From the NCBI GenBank assembly GCA_025964055.1, contig JAOPZP010000496.1, positions 1 through 8,565 of the forward strand: a stretch of DNA of 8,565 nt, written 5' to 3'. This DNA comes from Conexibacter sp. (lineage in GTDB: Bacteria > Actinomycetota > Thermoleophilia > Solirubrobacterales > Solirubrobacteraceae). Under the pieces are notes generated by a model. It ran no database searches. It was not told where the DNA came from and was given only the letters and a program-made list of their open reading frames with translations. Positions 1-6,013 of the stretch are shown in pieces (positions within the stretch are counted from its first letter, which is position 1; every line of letters begins with the position of its first letter). The translations under genes and the position numbers were made by a program.

Positions 1-606
1 CCGGAGTTCACGGCGTGCCTGGCCGACCCCGGCTTCCTGGAGCGCTTCCTCGCGGCCAACCTGGGCTCGACGACGCACGTGTCGGTGCTCGACGGCGACG
101 GGCGCGCCTGCTCGGTGACGACCACCAACGGCGAGGGCGCCGGCGTCATCGTCCCGGGCACCGGCATCCATCTCAACAACATCATGGGCGAGGAGGACCT
201 CAGTCCGCTCGGCTTCTTCCGCGACCCGCCGGGACGGCGGATGCCGTCGATGATGGCCCCCACCGTGGTCCTCAATCGGGCCGGCGACGTCCAGATCGTG
301 CTCGGCAGCGCCGGCTCGAACCGGATCCGGTCGGCGATCCTGCAGACGGTCGTCAATGTCGTCGACCACGGGATGGCCGCCGCCGACGCCGTGCTGGCGC
401 CCAGGGTGCACTTCGAAGCCGGCGTCGTGTACGCCGAGCCGGGCATCCCGCTCGAGGAGTTGCGCGCGCTCGGGTATCGCGTCGCGCCCTTCCGCGAGCG
501 CAACCTCTTCTTCGGCGGCGTGCAGGCCGTCGAGCGCGACCCCGCCACCGGTGCGGTCAGCGGCGCGGGCGACCCGCGGCGCGGCGGCGCGGCCGTCGCC
601 GCCTGA
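1..606 (+). CDS. ggt: Gamma-glutamyltransferase family protein, C-terminal part (5' end outside window)
   Basis: The frame is open from base 1 and ends with TGA at 604-606, giving 201 visible residues. Gamma-glutamyltransferases are Ntn hydrolases that cleave themselves before a Thr, which becomes the nucleophile of the small subunit. Here the STTH motif (visible residues 23-26, bases 67-78) matches that site, so nearly the whole small subunit (about 178 residues) is present. It is followed by the family blocks TNGEGAGVIVPGTGI, LNNIMGEEDL, PSMMAPT and LGSAGSNRI. The blocks that bind the gamma-glutamyl group in the E. coli enzyme differ: NNQMDD is NNIMGEE, SSMSPT is PSMMAPT, and SPGGSRI is SAGSNRI. 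This resembles the broad bacterial GGT-like subgroup, so glutathione need not be the substrate. The large subunit and any signal peptide lie upstream of the window. The gene is tail to tail with the next one, 13 bp apart. Family membership is sure; substrate is not. Confidence 0.93.
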   Translation, partial: PEFTACLADPGFLERFLAANLGSTTHVSVLDGDGRACSVTTTNGEGAGVIVPGTGIHLNNIMGEEDLSPLGFFRDPPGRRMPSMMAPTVVLNRAGDVQIVLGSAGSNRIRSAILQTVVNVVDHGMAAADAVLAPRVHFEAGVVYAEPGIPLEELRALGYRVAPFRERNLFFGGVQAVERDPATGAVSGAGDPRRGGAAVAA

Positions 607-619
607 AGCGCCAACGCGC

Positions 620-1204
620 TCAGCGCACCGCCGCCTCCATGACCGCGGCGACCGCGGCCTCGATCGTGTCCGGGTTGGCCGGGACCGGGACGCCGGCGAC
701 GAGCACCGTGGGCGTGCCGCTGACGCCGCGGGCCAGGCCGCGCTCGGTCACGTAGGCCGTCCACTCCAGGTAGGCGTGGCCGGTCACGCAGCGCGCGAAG
801 GCGGCGTCGTCGATGCCGGCCGCCTGGCCGAGGACGACCAGCTCCTCGTCGCTGAGGCCGGCGCCGCCCTCCGGCGGCTGGTTGGCGAACAGCGCGTCCT
901 TGAACGGCGCGAACGCGCCGGCGTCCGACGCGCAGCCCGACGCGGAGGAGGCGCGCGAGGAGTAGCGGGTCGTCGACAGCTGATCGAGGAAGCCGAGCGG
1001 GTGGTAGACGAGCGTCACGCGATCCTCGGAGACCAGCCGGGCCAGCGTGGCGCCCGAGCGCTCCTCGAACATGCGGCAGAACGGGCACTGGAAGTCGATG
1101 TAGGCGTCGATCGGCACGGGGCCCGAGCCGAGGGCGATGCCGTCGCCGCTGGCGTTGGCGCCGGCGGGGACGCGCGCCGGGCGGGGGATCTCGGGGGCAG
1201 CCAT
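620..1204 (-). CDS. DsbA-like thioredoxin-fold protein (CPFC)
   Basis: A 194-residue thioredoxin-fold protein of the DsbA/Thioredoxin_4 type. After a Pro/Ala-rich N-terminus, the strand IDAYIDFQCPFC carries the redox pair C40-C43. The cis-proline loop SGTPTVLV (P165) sits near the C-terminus, with a helical insert between, as expected for this family. Two further cysteines (in SGCASD and ARCVTG) lie in the helical insert. The expected role is thiol-disulfide exchange. No signal peptide or membrane segment follows the ATG at 1204, whereas most actinobacterial relatives are exported or anchored. No other ATG, GTG or TTG precedes it before the upstream stop at 1256-1258, so this start is forced. 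There is no clear Shine-Dalgarno sequence. The gene is divergent from the lipoprotein gene (64 bp between starts). Cytoplasmic location is an inference; the partner is unknown. Confidence 0.88.
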   Translation of the reverse strand: MAAPEIPRPARVPAGANASGDGIALGSGPVPIDAYIDFQCPFCRMFEERSGATLARLVSEDRVTLVYHPLGFLDQLSTTRYSSRASSASGCASDAGAFAPFKDALFANQPPEGGAGLSDEELVVLGQAAGIDDAAFARCVTGHAYLEWTAYVTERGLARGVSGTPTVLVAGVPVPANPDTIEAAVAAVMEAAVR

Positions 1205-1268
1205 GGTGCTGGGGCTAGGCCCGGCCGGCGGTGACGCAAGCGCGGCGGCGCTCGGTCAGGATGCGCCC

Positions 1269-1718
1269 GTGCCCCGTTGCATGACCGTCGCCCTCGCCGT
1301 CCTGCTCGCCGCCGCCGCGGCGGCCGCGACCGGCTGCAACGGCCCCCGGCCCGCCGACCTGTTCGTCGTGCAGCGCTCCGGGTCGATCCCGGGCGCCACG
1401 CTGAGCCTGCGCGTCATCGACGACGGCCACGTCTCGTGCAACGGCGGCGCGCCGAAGCCGATCTCGTCCGCGCAGCTGATCGACGCCCGTGCGCTGCGGC
1501 GCGAGCTCGACGGCGACCACGCCAAGGAGCAGGTCGGGCTGGCCGACCGGCACCTCGCGCTGAAGCCCGGCGCGATCTCGACGCTGAGCTACCGGGTGCG
1601 CAGCGAGCAGGGCACCGTCTCCTTCAGCGACACGAGCCCGCGCCAGCCGCAGGCGTTCTACGGGCTGGCCAAGCTCACGCGCGACCTGGCCCGCGGGCCC
1701 TGCGGCCTGGCGCGCTGA
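1269..1718 (+). CDS. Small putative lipoprotein of unknown function
   Basis: This 149-residue protein begins with a short basic n-region (MPR), a hydrophobic Val/Leu/Ala run and a lipobox-like ATGC, with the lipidated Cys at residue 23. It is therefore probably exported and anchored to the outer face of the membrane. The mature part contains a DLFVVQRSGSIPG strand-rich block, then SAQLIDARALRRELDGDH, and FSDTSPRQPQAFYGLAKLTRDL near the end. Two cysteines besides the lipobox, C57 (VSCNGG) and C145 (GPCGLAR), could form a disulfide. I do not recognise a named domain. I chose the GTG at 1269 because CAGGA lies at 1257-1261, a normal distance away. The in-frame ATG at 1281 has no ribosome-binding site at proper spacing but would also give a signal peptide. 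Good third-position GC and the clear lipoprotein signal make it a real gene. Confidence 0.75.
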   Translation: MPRCMTVALAVLLAAAAAAATGCNGPRPADLFVVQRSGSIPGATLSLRVIDDGHVSCNGGAPKPISSAQLIDARALRRELDGDHAKEQVGLADRHLALKPGAISTLSYRVRSEQGTVSFSDTSPRQPQAFYGLAKLTRDLARGPCGLAR

Positions 1719-1732
1719 GCGCCTGTTCGACG

Positions 1733-1749
1733 CATCAGCAGCGCTGATG
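1733..1749. promoter_or_regulatory. Perfect 7-bp inverted repeat, possible operator
   Basis: CATCAGC (1733-1739), a three-base spacer AGC, and GCTGATG (1743-1749) form a perfect dyad. It lies 15 bp after the lipoprotein stop and about 55 bp before the EamA permease start. There is no T-tract after it, so a classical terminator is unlikely. The position fits an operator for a transcription factor controlling the permease, or a small stem-loop at the lipoprotein mRNA end. A CATCATCAT run follows at about 1763-1771. The dyad is seen; the role is inferred. Confidence 0.4.
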
Positions 1750-1804
1750 GGCGGGACAAGACATCATCATCGGGGCTGGGGTCGCCAGCTGGGACACTCC
1801 CTCG

Positions 1805-2755
1805 GTGTCTCGCCGCGCCTGGCTCTCGCTGGCCTTCACCGCCGCCCTGTGGGGCGCGTCGTACCTGTTCATCAAGGTGGCGCTCGACGACGGGCTGTCG
1901 GAGGGCTTCATCATCTGCGTGCGGACGATCCTCGGCGCGCTCGTGCTGCTGCCGCTGGCCGTCCGCGCCGGCGCGCTGCCGCAGATCCTCGCGCGCTGGC
2001 GGTGGGCGCTCGCGCTCGCCGCGGCGCAGGTCATCGTCCCGTTCGGCCTGATCACCTTCGGCGAGAACCACGTGCCCTCGGCGCTGGCCGGGATCCTCGT
2101 CGCGACCTCGCCGCTGTTCGTGGCGCTGCTCGCCGTCCGCGTCGACCCGGCGGAGCGCTCCCACGGCTGGGGCCTGGTCGGCGTGGTCCTGGGCATGGTC
2201 GGGGTCGTGGTGCTCTTCGGCGTCGACCTCAGCGGCGACGCCAAGACGCTGCTCGGCGGGCTGATGATCGTCGGCTCGGGCGCCTGCTACGCGGTGGCGA
2301 TGCTCATCGCCAAGCGCGCGTTCACCGGCGTGCCGCCGGTCGGCGTGGCGGCCTCCAACCTCGTCATCGGCGCGGTCGCCTGGCTGCCCGTGGCGCTGTT
2401 CTCGCTCCCGCACGCAGTGCCCGGCGCGAACGCGGTGCTGGCGATGCTCGCGCTCGGCGCGGGCGGCACCGGCCTGGCCTTCCTGTTCTTCTACACCTCG
2501 ATCGCCGAGGTCGGCCCGGCGCGCGCGTCGGTCGTCGCGTACGTCGCCCCGGCGTTCGCGGTGGTCTACGGCGTGACGCTGCTCCACGAGCAGCTGACGC
2601 TCGGCACGATCGGCGGTCTGGTCCTGATCCTCGCCGGCTCGTGGCTGGCGGCCCAGGGCGGCAAGGCGCGCCCGCCCGCCGCCGAGATCGGCGCGCCGCT
2701 CAGCCGAAGCGAACCTTCCCGTTCGACCGCGCCCGAGCCTGCGCGCGCTCGATGA
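1805..2755 (+). CDS. EamA/DMT-superfamily membrane transporter
   Basis: A 316-residue polytopic membrane protein of the drug/metabolite transporter superfamily, with the usual two tandem EamA repeats (about residues 5-135 and 148-285) and about ten hydrophobic segments. The first repeat opens with ALWGASYLFIKVAL and contains VPSALAGILVATSPLFVALL. The second has SGACYAVAMLIAKRAF and ends with the family pattern VGPARASVVAYVAPAFAVVYG, LLHEQLT and GGLVLILAGSWLA. Members export or import amino acids, metabolites or drugs; the substrate cannot be told from sequence. The start is GTG at 1805, with a weak GGGA about 11 bases upstream. The last 35 or so residues, after SWLAAQGG, are polar and Pro/Arg-rich. 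The final 18 codons plus stop overlap the 3' end of the opposite-strand gene. Inner-membrane location is certain in type; specificity is unknown. Confidence 0.93.
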   Translation: MSRRAWLSLAFTAALWGASYLFIKVALDDGLSEGFIICVRTILGALVLLPLAVRAGALPQILARWRWALALAAAQVIVPFGLITFGENHVPSALAGILVATSPLFVALLAVRVDPAERSHGWGLVGVVLGMVGVVVLFGVDLSGDAKTLLGGLMIVGSGACYAVAMLIAKRAFTGVPPVGVAASNLVIGAVAWLPVALFSLPHAVPGANAVLAMLALGAGGTGLAFLFFYTSIAEVGPARASVVAYVAPAFAVVYGVTLLHEQLTLGTIGGLVLILAGSWLAAQGGKARPPAAEIGAPLSRSEPSRSTAPEPARAR

Positions 2756-3323
2756 AGTCCAGCCGCCGGACCGCCGCGCGGAACAGCCGCGTCAGCAGCC
2801 GCAGGCGCGCGTTCTCGGAGCGCAGGTCCAGCAGCCCCTGCTTGGCGTCGGGGCCGAAGTCGACGGTCGCCGCCATCTCGTAGGCGGTCAGCGGCTCGAG
2901 CACCTCGGGCTCGAGCACCTTGTCGGTGGCCTCCGTGACGAGGCTCCCGTAGGCCTCGTGCGCCGCCTCGACCGCGGGCACGTCGGGGTGCTCGACCTGG
3001 TCGTCGAGGAACTCGACCTCGCCGGCGGGATAGGCGTGGTCGAAGTGCTCCTCGACCAGGCGGAAGGGCCGTGTGCCCTGCGTGAGGATGTCGAGCCGGC
3101 CGTCGTCGTGGCGCTCGAGCACCTCGGTCACCTGCATCGCGCAGCCGGTCACGCGCAGCCCGTCCTCGGCGGCCCAGACGATCCCGAACTCACGTCCCTC
3201 GTCGACGCACTCGGCGATCATCGCCTTGTAGCGGTCCTCGAAGATGTGCAGGGGGACGATCTCGTGGGGGACGGCCACGAGGCCGAGCGGGAAGAGCGGG
3301 AAGTCCTGCAGGAGCTCGCCCAT
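2700..3323 (-). CDS. Stand-alone Lon substrate-binding (LON N-terminal) domain protein
   Basis: A 207-residue protein consisting essentially of one LON substrate-binding domain (PF02190 type). It starts with the family signature of hydrophobic FPLFPLGLVAVPHE followed by VPLHIFEDRYKAM (residues 7-34). It continues with FGIVW, GCAMQVTEVLERHDDGRLDI and a TQGTRPFRL block, all typical of the beta-rich half. The C-terminal half is helical. There is no AAA+ ATPase and no Ser-Lys protease domain, so it is not Lon itself. Such single-domain proteins are widespread in actinobacteria; a substrate-recognition or adaptor role is assumed by analogy, not shown. I chose the ATG at 3323 because the domain starts at once after it and an excellent -10 box lies 7 bases upstream. 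The frame remains open further upstream, but that stretch is Arg/Pro-rich shadow. Confidence 0.9.
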   Translation of the reverse strand: MGELLQDFPLFPLGLVAVPHEIVPLHIFEDRYKAMIAECVDEGREFGIVWAAEDGLRVTGCAMQVTEVLERHDDGRLDILTQGTRPFRLVEEHFDHAYPAGEVEFLDDQVEHPDVPAVEAAHEAYGSLVTEATDKVLEPEVLEPLTAYEMAATVDFGPDAKQGLLDLRSENARLRLLTRLFRAAVRRLDFIERAQARARSNGKVRFG

Positions 3324-3330
3324 GGGAGCG

Positions 3331-3336
3331 ATTGTA
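3331..3336 (-). promoter_or_regulatory. -10 box for a probable leaderless transcript of the LON-domain gene
   Basis: Read on the minus strand, TACAAT ends 7 bases before the ATG at 3323. It matches the actinobacterial TANNNT -10 consensus very well and stands out in a region with almost no A/T runs. At this distance the transcription start should fall on or next to the A of ATG, giving a leaderless mRNA; no Shine-Dalgarno sequence is present. No clear -35 hexamer is visible. Confidence 0.6.
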
Positions 3337-3448
3337 GGTTGAGCCGGCCGCGCGCACGCGCCGTTACGTGCCGACCGTCGACGACGCGCAGGAGCGCCGG
3401 GCGGCGATCGCACGCTACGCGGCGGACCGGCCGGGGTAGGCCACCGGC

Positions 3449-4306
3449 ATGAAGATCGCCTTCCTCGGCACCGGCATCATGGGCGCTCCCATGGCGCGCC
3501 ACCTCGCGCAGGCCGGGCACGACGTCACCGTCTGGAACCGCTCGACCGACAAGGCCGCGCCGCTGGCCGAGCAGGGCGCCGAGGTCGCCGACGACCCGGC
3601 GGGCGCGGTCGCCGGCGCCGAGGTGCTCGTCACGATGCTGACCGACGCCGGGGTGGTCGAGGAGGTCATGGGCTCCGCCGCGCCCGCCGCCCCGGACGGA
3701 GCCGTGTGGTGGCAGGCCTCGACGGTCGGGATCGAGGGAGCCGAGCGCCTGGCCGCGCTCGCCCAGGAGCACGGGCTGACGTTCGTCGACGCGCCCGTCC
3801 TGGGCACGCGCGGGCCGGCCGAGCAGGGCGAGCTGGTCATCCTCGCGTCCGGGCCCGCGGACGCGCTGGAGCGCCTGGCCCCGCTGTTCGACGCGGTCGG
3901 ATCCAAGACCATCACCTTGGGCGAGGCGGGCAGCGGCAGCCGCTTCAAGCTCGTCATGAACCACTGGCTGCTCGCCGTGACCGACGGGATCGCCGAGACG
4001 CTGGCGCTCGCCGAGGGCCTCGACCTCGATCCCCGCTTCTTCCTCGACGCCATCGAGGGCGGCTCGCTGGACATCGGCTACGCCCACCTCAAGGCGCCGG
4101 GCATGATCGAGGGCAAGCTGCCCGTCTCGTTCCCGCTCAAGCACGCGCTGAAGGACGCCGACCTCGTGCTGGAGGCGGCGGCGCGGCACGCGCTCGACCT
4201 GGGCCTCGCCCCGGCGGTGCGCGAGCGCTTCGCCCGGGCCGCCGCGGCCGGCCTCGCCGACGAGGACATGGGCATGGTGATCGCGGCCACGCGCCCGCGG
4301 CGCTGA
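3449..4306 (+). CDS. NAD(P)-dependent oxidoreductase, 3-hydroxyisobutyrate dehydrogenase family
   Basis: A 285-residue beta-hydroxyacid dehydrogenase-like protein, the normal length for the family. The N-terminal Rossmann fold opens with MKIAFLGTGIMGAPMA (GxGxxG-type dinucleotide site, residues 7-12), and WNRS follows the second strand. The all-helical C-terminal domain contains the catalytic lysine K167 in GSGSRFKLVMN and the FPLKHALKDADL helix. The substrate loop normally reading DAPVSGG is DAPVLGT here (from D114). This replaces the Ser and Gly that hold the substrate carboxylate in characterised members, so 3-hydroxyisobutyrate should not be assumed as substrate. Glyoxylate, succinic semialdehyde and imine reductases belong to the same superfamily. 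The start ATG has AGG about 9 bases upstream. It is divergent from the LON-domain gene and convergent with the signal peptidase gene. Confidence 0.9.
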   Translation: MKIAFLGTGIMGAPMARHLAQAGHDVTVWNRSTDKAAPLAEQGAEVADDPAGAVAGAEVLVTMLTDAGVVEEVMGSAAPAAPDGAVWWQASTVGIEGAERLAALAQEHGLTFVDAPVLGTRGPAEQGELVILASGPADALERLAPLFDAVGSKTITLGEAGSGSRFKLVMNHWLLAVTDGIAETLALAEGLDLDPRFFLDAIEGGSLDIGYAHLKAPGMIEGKLPVSFPLKHALKDADLVLEAAARHALDLGLAPAVRERFARAAAAGLADEDMGMVIAATRPRR

Positions 4307-4323
4307 GGGCCGGCCGCGCCGCG
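4296..4323. terminator. GC-rich stem-loop between convergent genes, possible bidirectional terminator
   Basis: CGCGGCGC (4296-4303) can pair with GCGCCGCG (4316-4323) around a 12-base loop that itself holds the palindrome GGCCGGCC (4308-4315). The structure spans the stop codon of the reductase gene and reaches to within 10 bp of the signal peptidase stop. No T-tract is present on either strand, as is common for candidate actinobacterial terminators. In such GC-rich DNA short stems arise by chance. Confidence 0.35.
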
Positions 4324-4333
4324 CTCCCGCCGC

Positions 4334-4951
4334 TCAGTTGCGCCGGGCGTGGCAGGACAGCTGGAGGAAGCCGCAGCGGTCGACGCGCCCGAGGATCGAG
4401 CTGCGCGCCACCGGGCCCCAGAAGCGGCTGTCGTCGGACGCGCCGCGGTTGTCGCCCATGACGAAGACGTGGCCGGCGGGGATGGTGATCTCGCGGGCGA
4501 ACGTGCACCCGGTGCTGCGGTCGCGCTCGCACGCGCGGAAGCTGGCGTACGGCTCGGCGAGCTCGATGCCGTTGCGCACGACGTGGCCCTGGACGAGCGA
4601 CAGCCGGTCGCCCGGCAGCGCGACCACGCGCTTGACGAACGTCACGCGCGCCGGGCCGCCGTCGGGCCAGCTGCACGGCGCGTCGGGCTGGCGGTCGGGC
4701 GTGGCGCACGTGTCGTCGGCGCTGCCGGCGGGCGGGTGGAAGACGATGATGTCGCCGAGCTGCGGGAGCGCCCCGCCGTCGTAGGCGTGCTGGTTGGCGA
4801 TGAAGTGCGAGCCGATGCGCAGCGTGGGCACCATCGAGCCCGACGGGACCCGGTAGGGCTTGCGGCCCAGCGCGCCGGGCAGCGCGAACATCGCCAGCAG
4901 TCCGATCGCCACGAGCGTGGCGAGGCCCAGCACGAACAGCGCCACGCTCAA
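4334..4951 (-). CDS. lepB: Type I signal peptidase
   Basis: Removes signal peptides from exported proteins at the outer face of the membrane. One N-terminal membrane anchor (about residues 3-24) is followed by the catalytic serine S39 in PSGSMVPTL. Next come LGDIIVFHPP, the general-base lysine K107 in FVKRVVALPGD, and the conserved block GDNRGASDDSRFWGPV (residues 166-181). All catalytic elements are intact. The exported domain contains six cysteines (C82, C93, C141, C149, C193, C200), suggesting disulfides; the spacing of the first two pairs resembles what I remember from Thermoleophilia enzymes. The start is uncertain. I use the TTG at 4951; a GTG lies two codons inside, and the frame continues upstream through an Arg-rich stretch (RRRRLARS) without any ATG, GTG or TTG. 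The gene follows the methyltransferase gene on the same strand after 121 bp. Confidence 0.93.
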   Translation of the reverse strand: MSVALFVLGLATLVAIGLLAMFALPGALGRKPYRVPSGSMVPTLRIGSHFIANQHAYDGGALPQLGDIIVFHPPAGSADDTCATPDRQPDAPCSWPDGGPARVTFVKRVVALPGDRLSLVQGHVVRNGIELAEPYASFRACERDRSTGCTFAREITIPAGHVFVMGDNRGASDDSRFWGPVARSSILGRVDRCGFLQLSCHARRN

Positions 4952-5033
4952 GCTGCGCGCGAGCCTGCGACGGCGGGACGCCGCCGAGAAGGGGCCTGAG
5001 AACGTGGAGGCGATGGCTGCGGTGATGCCCGCT

Positions 5034-5058
5034 CGGCGGACGCGCCGAACGTCCGCCG
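5034..5058 (-). terminator. Stem-loop after the methyltransferase stop, probable terminator
   Basis: Nine perfect base pairs, CGGCGGACG (5034-5042) with CGTCCGCCG (5050-5058), enclose a 7-base loop. Read on the minus strand it begins 15 bases after the methyltransferase stop codon, the right place for an intrinsic terminator. No U-tract follows. A short CGC-repeat run (5054-5068) forms part of one arm and could allow slipped pairing. Confidence 0.45.
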
Positions 5059-5072
5059 CCGCCGCCGCCCCG

Positions 5073-6002
5073 CTAGGCCGGAGCCTTCTCCGCGGTGATC
5101 ATCAGGTTGTAGAACATCGCCGGCGGCAGGCGCGGCTCGAGCAGGACGCGGTCGACGTGCTGCAGGCCGATGTACCCGCGGAAGGCGTACATCTTCCAGG
5201 CCCACGGCACGGTCTCGGGGTCGGCGCTGGCCTCCAGCGCGCGGTTGGCCCACCCGAACCAGTTGGCCAGCAGCTCCTCGCCGCGCACGCGCACGTCGGC
5301 GAAGCCCGCGGCCCGTGCGCCGGCCGACAGCTGCTCGGGCGTGAAGGCGTGGACGTCGACCATCGACTCGAGCTGGTGGTTGACCGCGCCGCCGTCCTGG
5401 TGGCCCTCCTGCGCGGGGCGGGCGCGCATGACGCGGCGCCACGCCGGGGCGGCGCGCGAGGCCGCGCGCTTGGGCACGCTGGCGATGCGGTCGCCGTAGT
5501 GCGAGGGCTCGCCGGCGAACACCGCGACGCCGCCGGGCCGCAGCACGCGCAGGATCTCGCGCCACGCCTGATCGAGGTCGGGCAGGTGGTGCAGGACCGC
5601 GTGGCCGAGCACGAGGTCGAAGGAGTCGTCGTCGAACGGCAGCGCCTCGGCGTCGGCGATGCGCGCGTCGACCTGCAGGCCCAGCCGCTGCGCGTTGGCG
5701 GCCAGCGTGTCGACCATGCCCTGGGAGATGTCGGTGCACGTGGCGTCGGTGATGACGCCGGCCTGCAGGAGGTTCAGCGAGAAGTAGCCCGTGCCGGCGC
5801 CCAGCTCGAGGCTGCGGTCGAACGCACGCAACCGGCCGCCCAGCGCCTTGCGCAGCTTGCCCAGCACCTGCGTGCGGCCGATCTCGCCGAAGTCGATCCC
5901 CCACTTGGCGTCGTAGTCGGCGGCCGCGCCGTCGTGGTACCGGGTGTTGACGTCGCGGATCTCCTCCGCGGTGGCAGGGGCGGGGCTCATGAGGCGCGGC
6001 AT
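5073..6002 (-). CDS. Class I SAM-dependent methyltransferase
   Basis: A 309-residue protein with a Methyltransf_11/25-type fold. SAM motif I is LELGAGTGYFS (from about residue 65). The acidic second-strand motif is in ATCTDIS, then DAEALPFDDDSFDLVLGHAVLHHLPD (motifs II-III), and EILRVLRPGG closes the core. The N-terminus EEIRDVNTRYHDGAAADYDAKWG is a typical substrate-side helix. The C-terminal ~120 residues (Trp/Tyr-rich, ending LPPAMFYNLMITAEK) look like a substrate-specific cap. The methyl acceptor is not evident. Start: ATG at 6002 has GGAGGG 11 bases upstream. An in-frame ATG at 5990 (MSPAP) begins nearer the conserved part, and TAGCAT overlapping the first ATG could be a -10 box for it. 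The frame is open back to 6068, but that overlaps the divergent gene's start. It is divergent from the second methyltransferase, with which it may share control. Confidence 0.9.
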   Translation of the reverse strand: MPRLMSPAPATAEEIRDVNTRYHDGAAADYDAKWGIDFGEIGRTQVLGKLRKALGGRLRAFDRSLELGAGTGYFSLNLLQAGVITDATCTDISQGMVDTLAANAQRLGLQVDARIADAEALPFDDDSFDLVLGHAVLHHLPDLDQAWREILRVLRPGGVAVFAGEPSHYGDRIASVPKRAASRAAPAWRRVMRARPAQEGHQDGGAVNHQLESMVDVHAFTPEQLSAGARAAGFADVRVRGEELLANWFGWANRALEASADPETVPWAWKMYAFRGYIGLQHVDRVLLEPRLPPAMFYNLMITAEKAPA

Positions 6003-6013
6003 GCTAGCCGAGA

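Noticed and set aside
607..620. AGCGC-CAAC-GCGCT stem-loop between the GGT and DsbA-like genes.
   Set aside because: Only five base pairs and no T-tract; too weak to call a terminator, though the position would suit one.
1658..2587. A 309-codon open frame antisense to the EamA permease.
   Set aside because: Translation is Asp/Arg/His-rich and of low complexity, a mirror of hydrophobic codons on the other strand.
5054..5070. Short CGC trinucleotide run.
   Set aside because: About five units, in GC-rich non-coding DNA; no sign of a functional repeat array beyond its part in the adjacent stem-loop.
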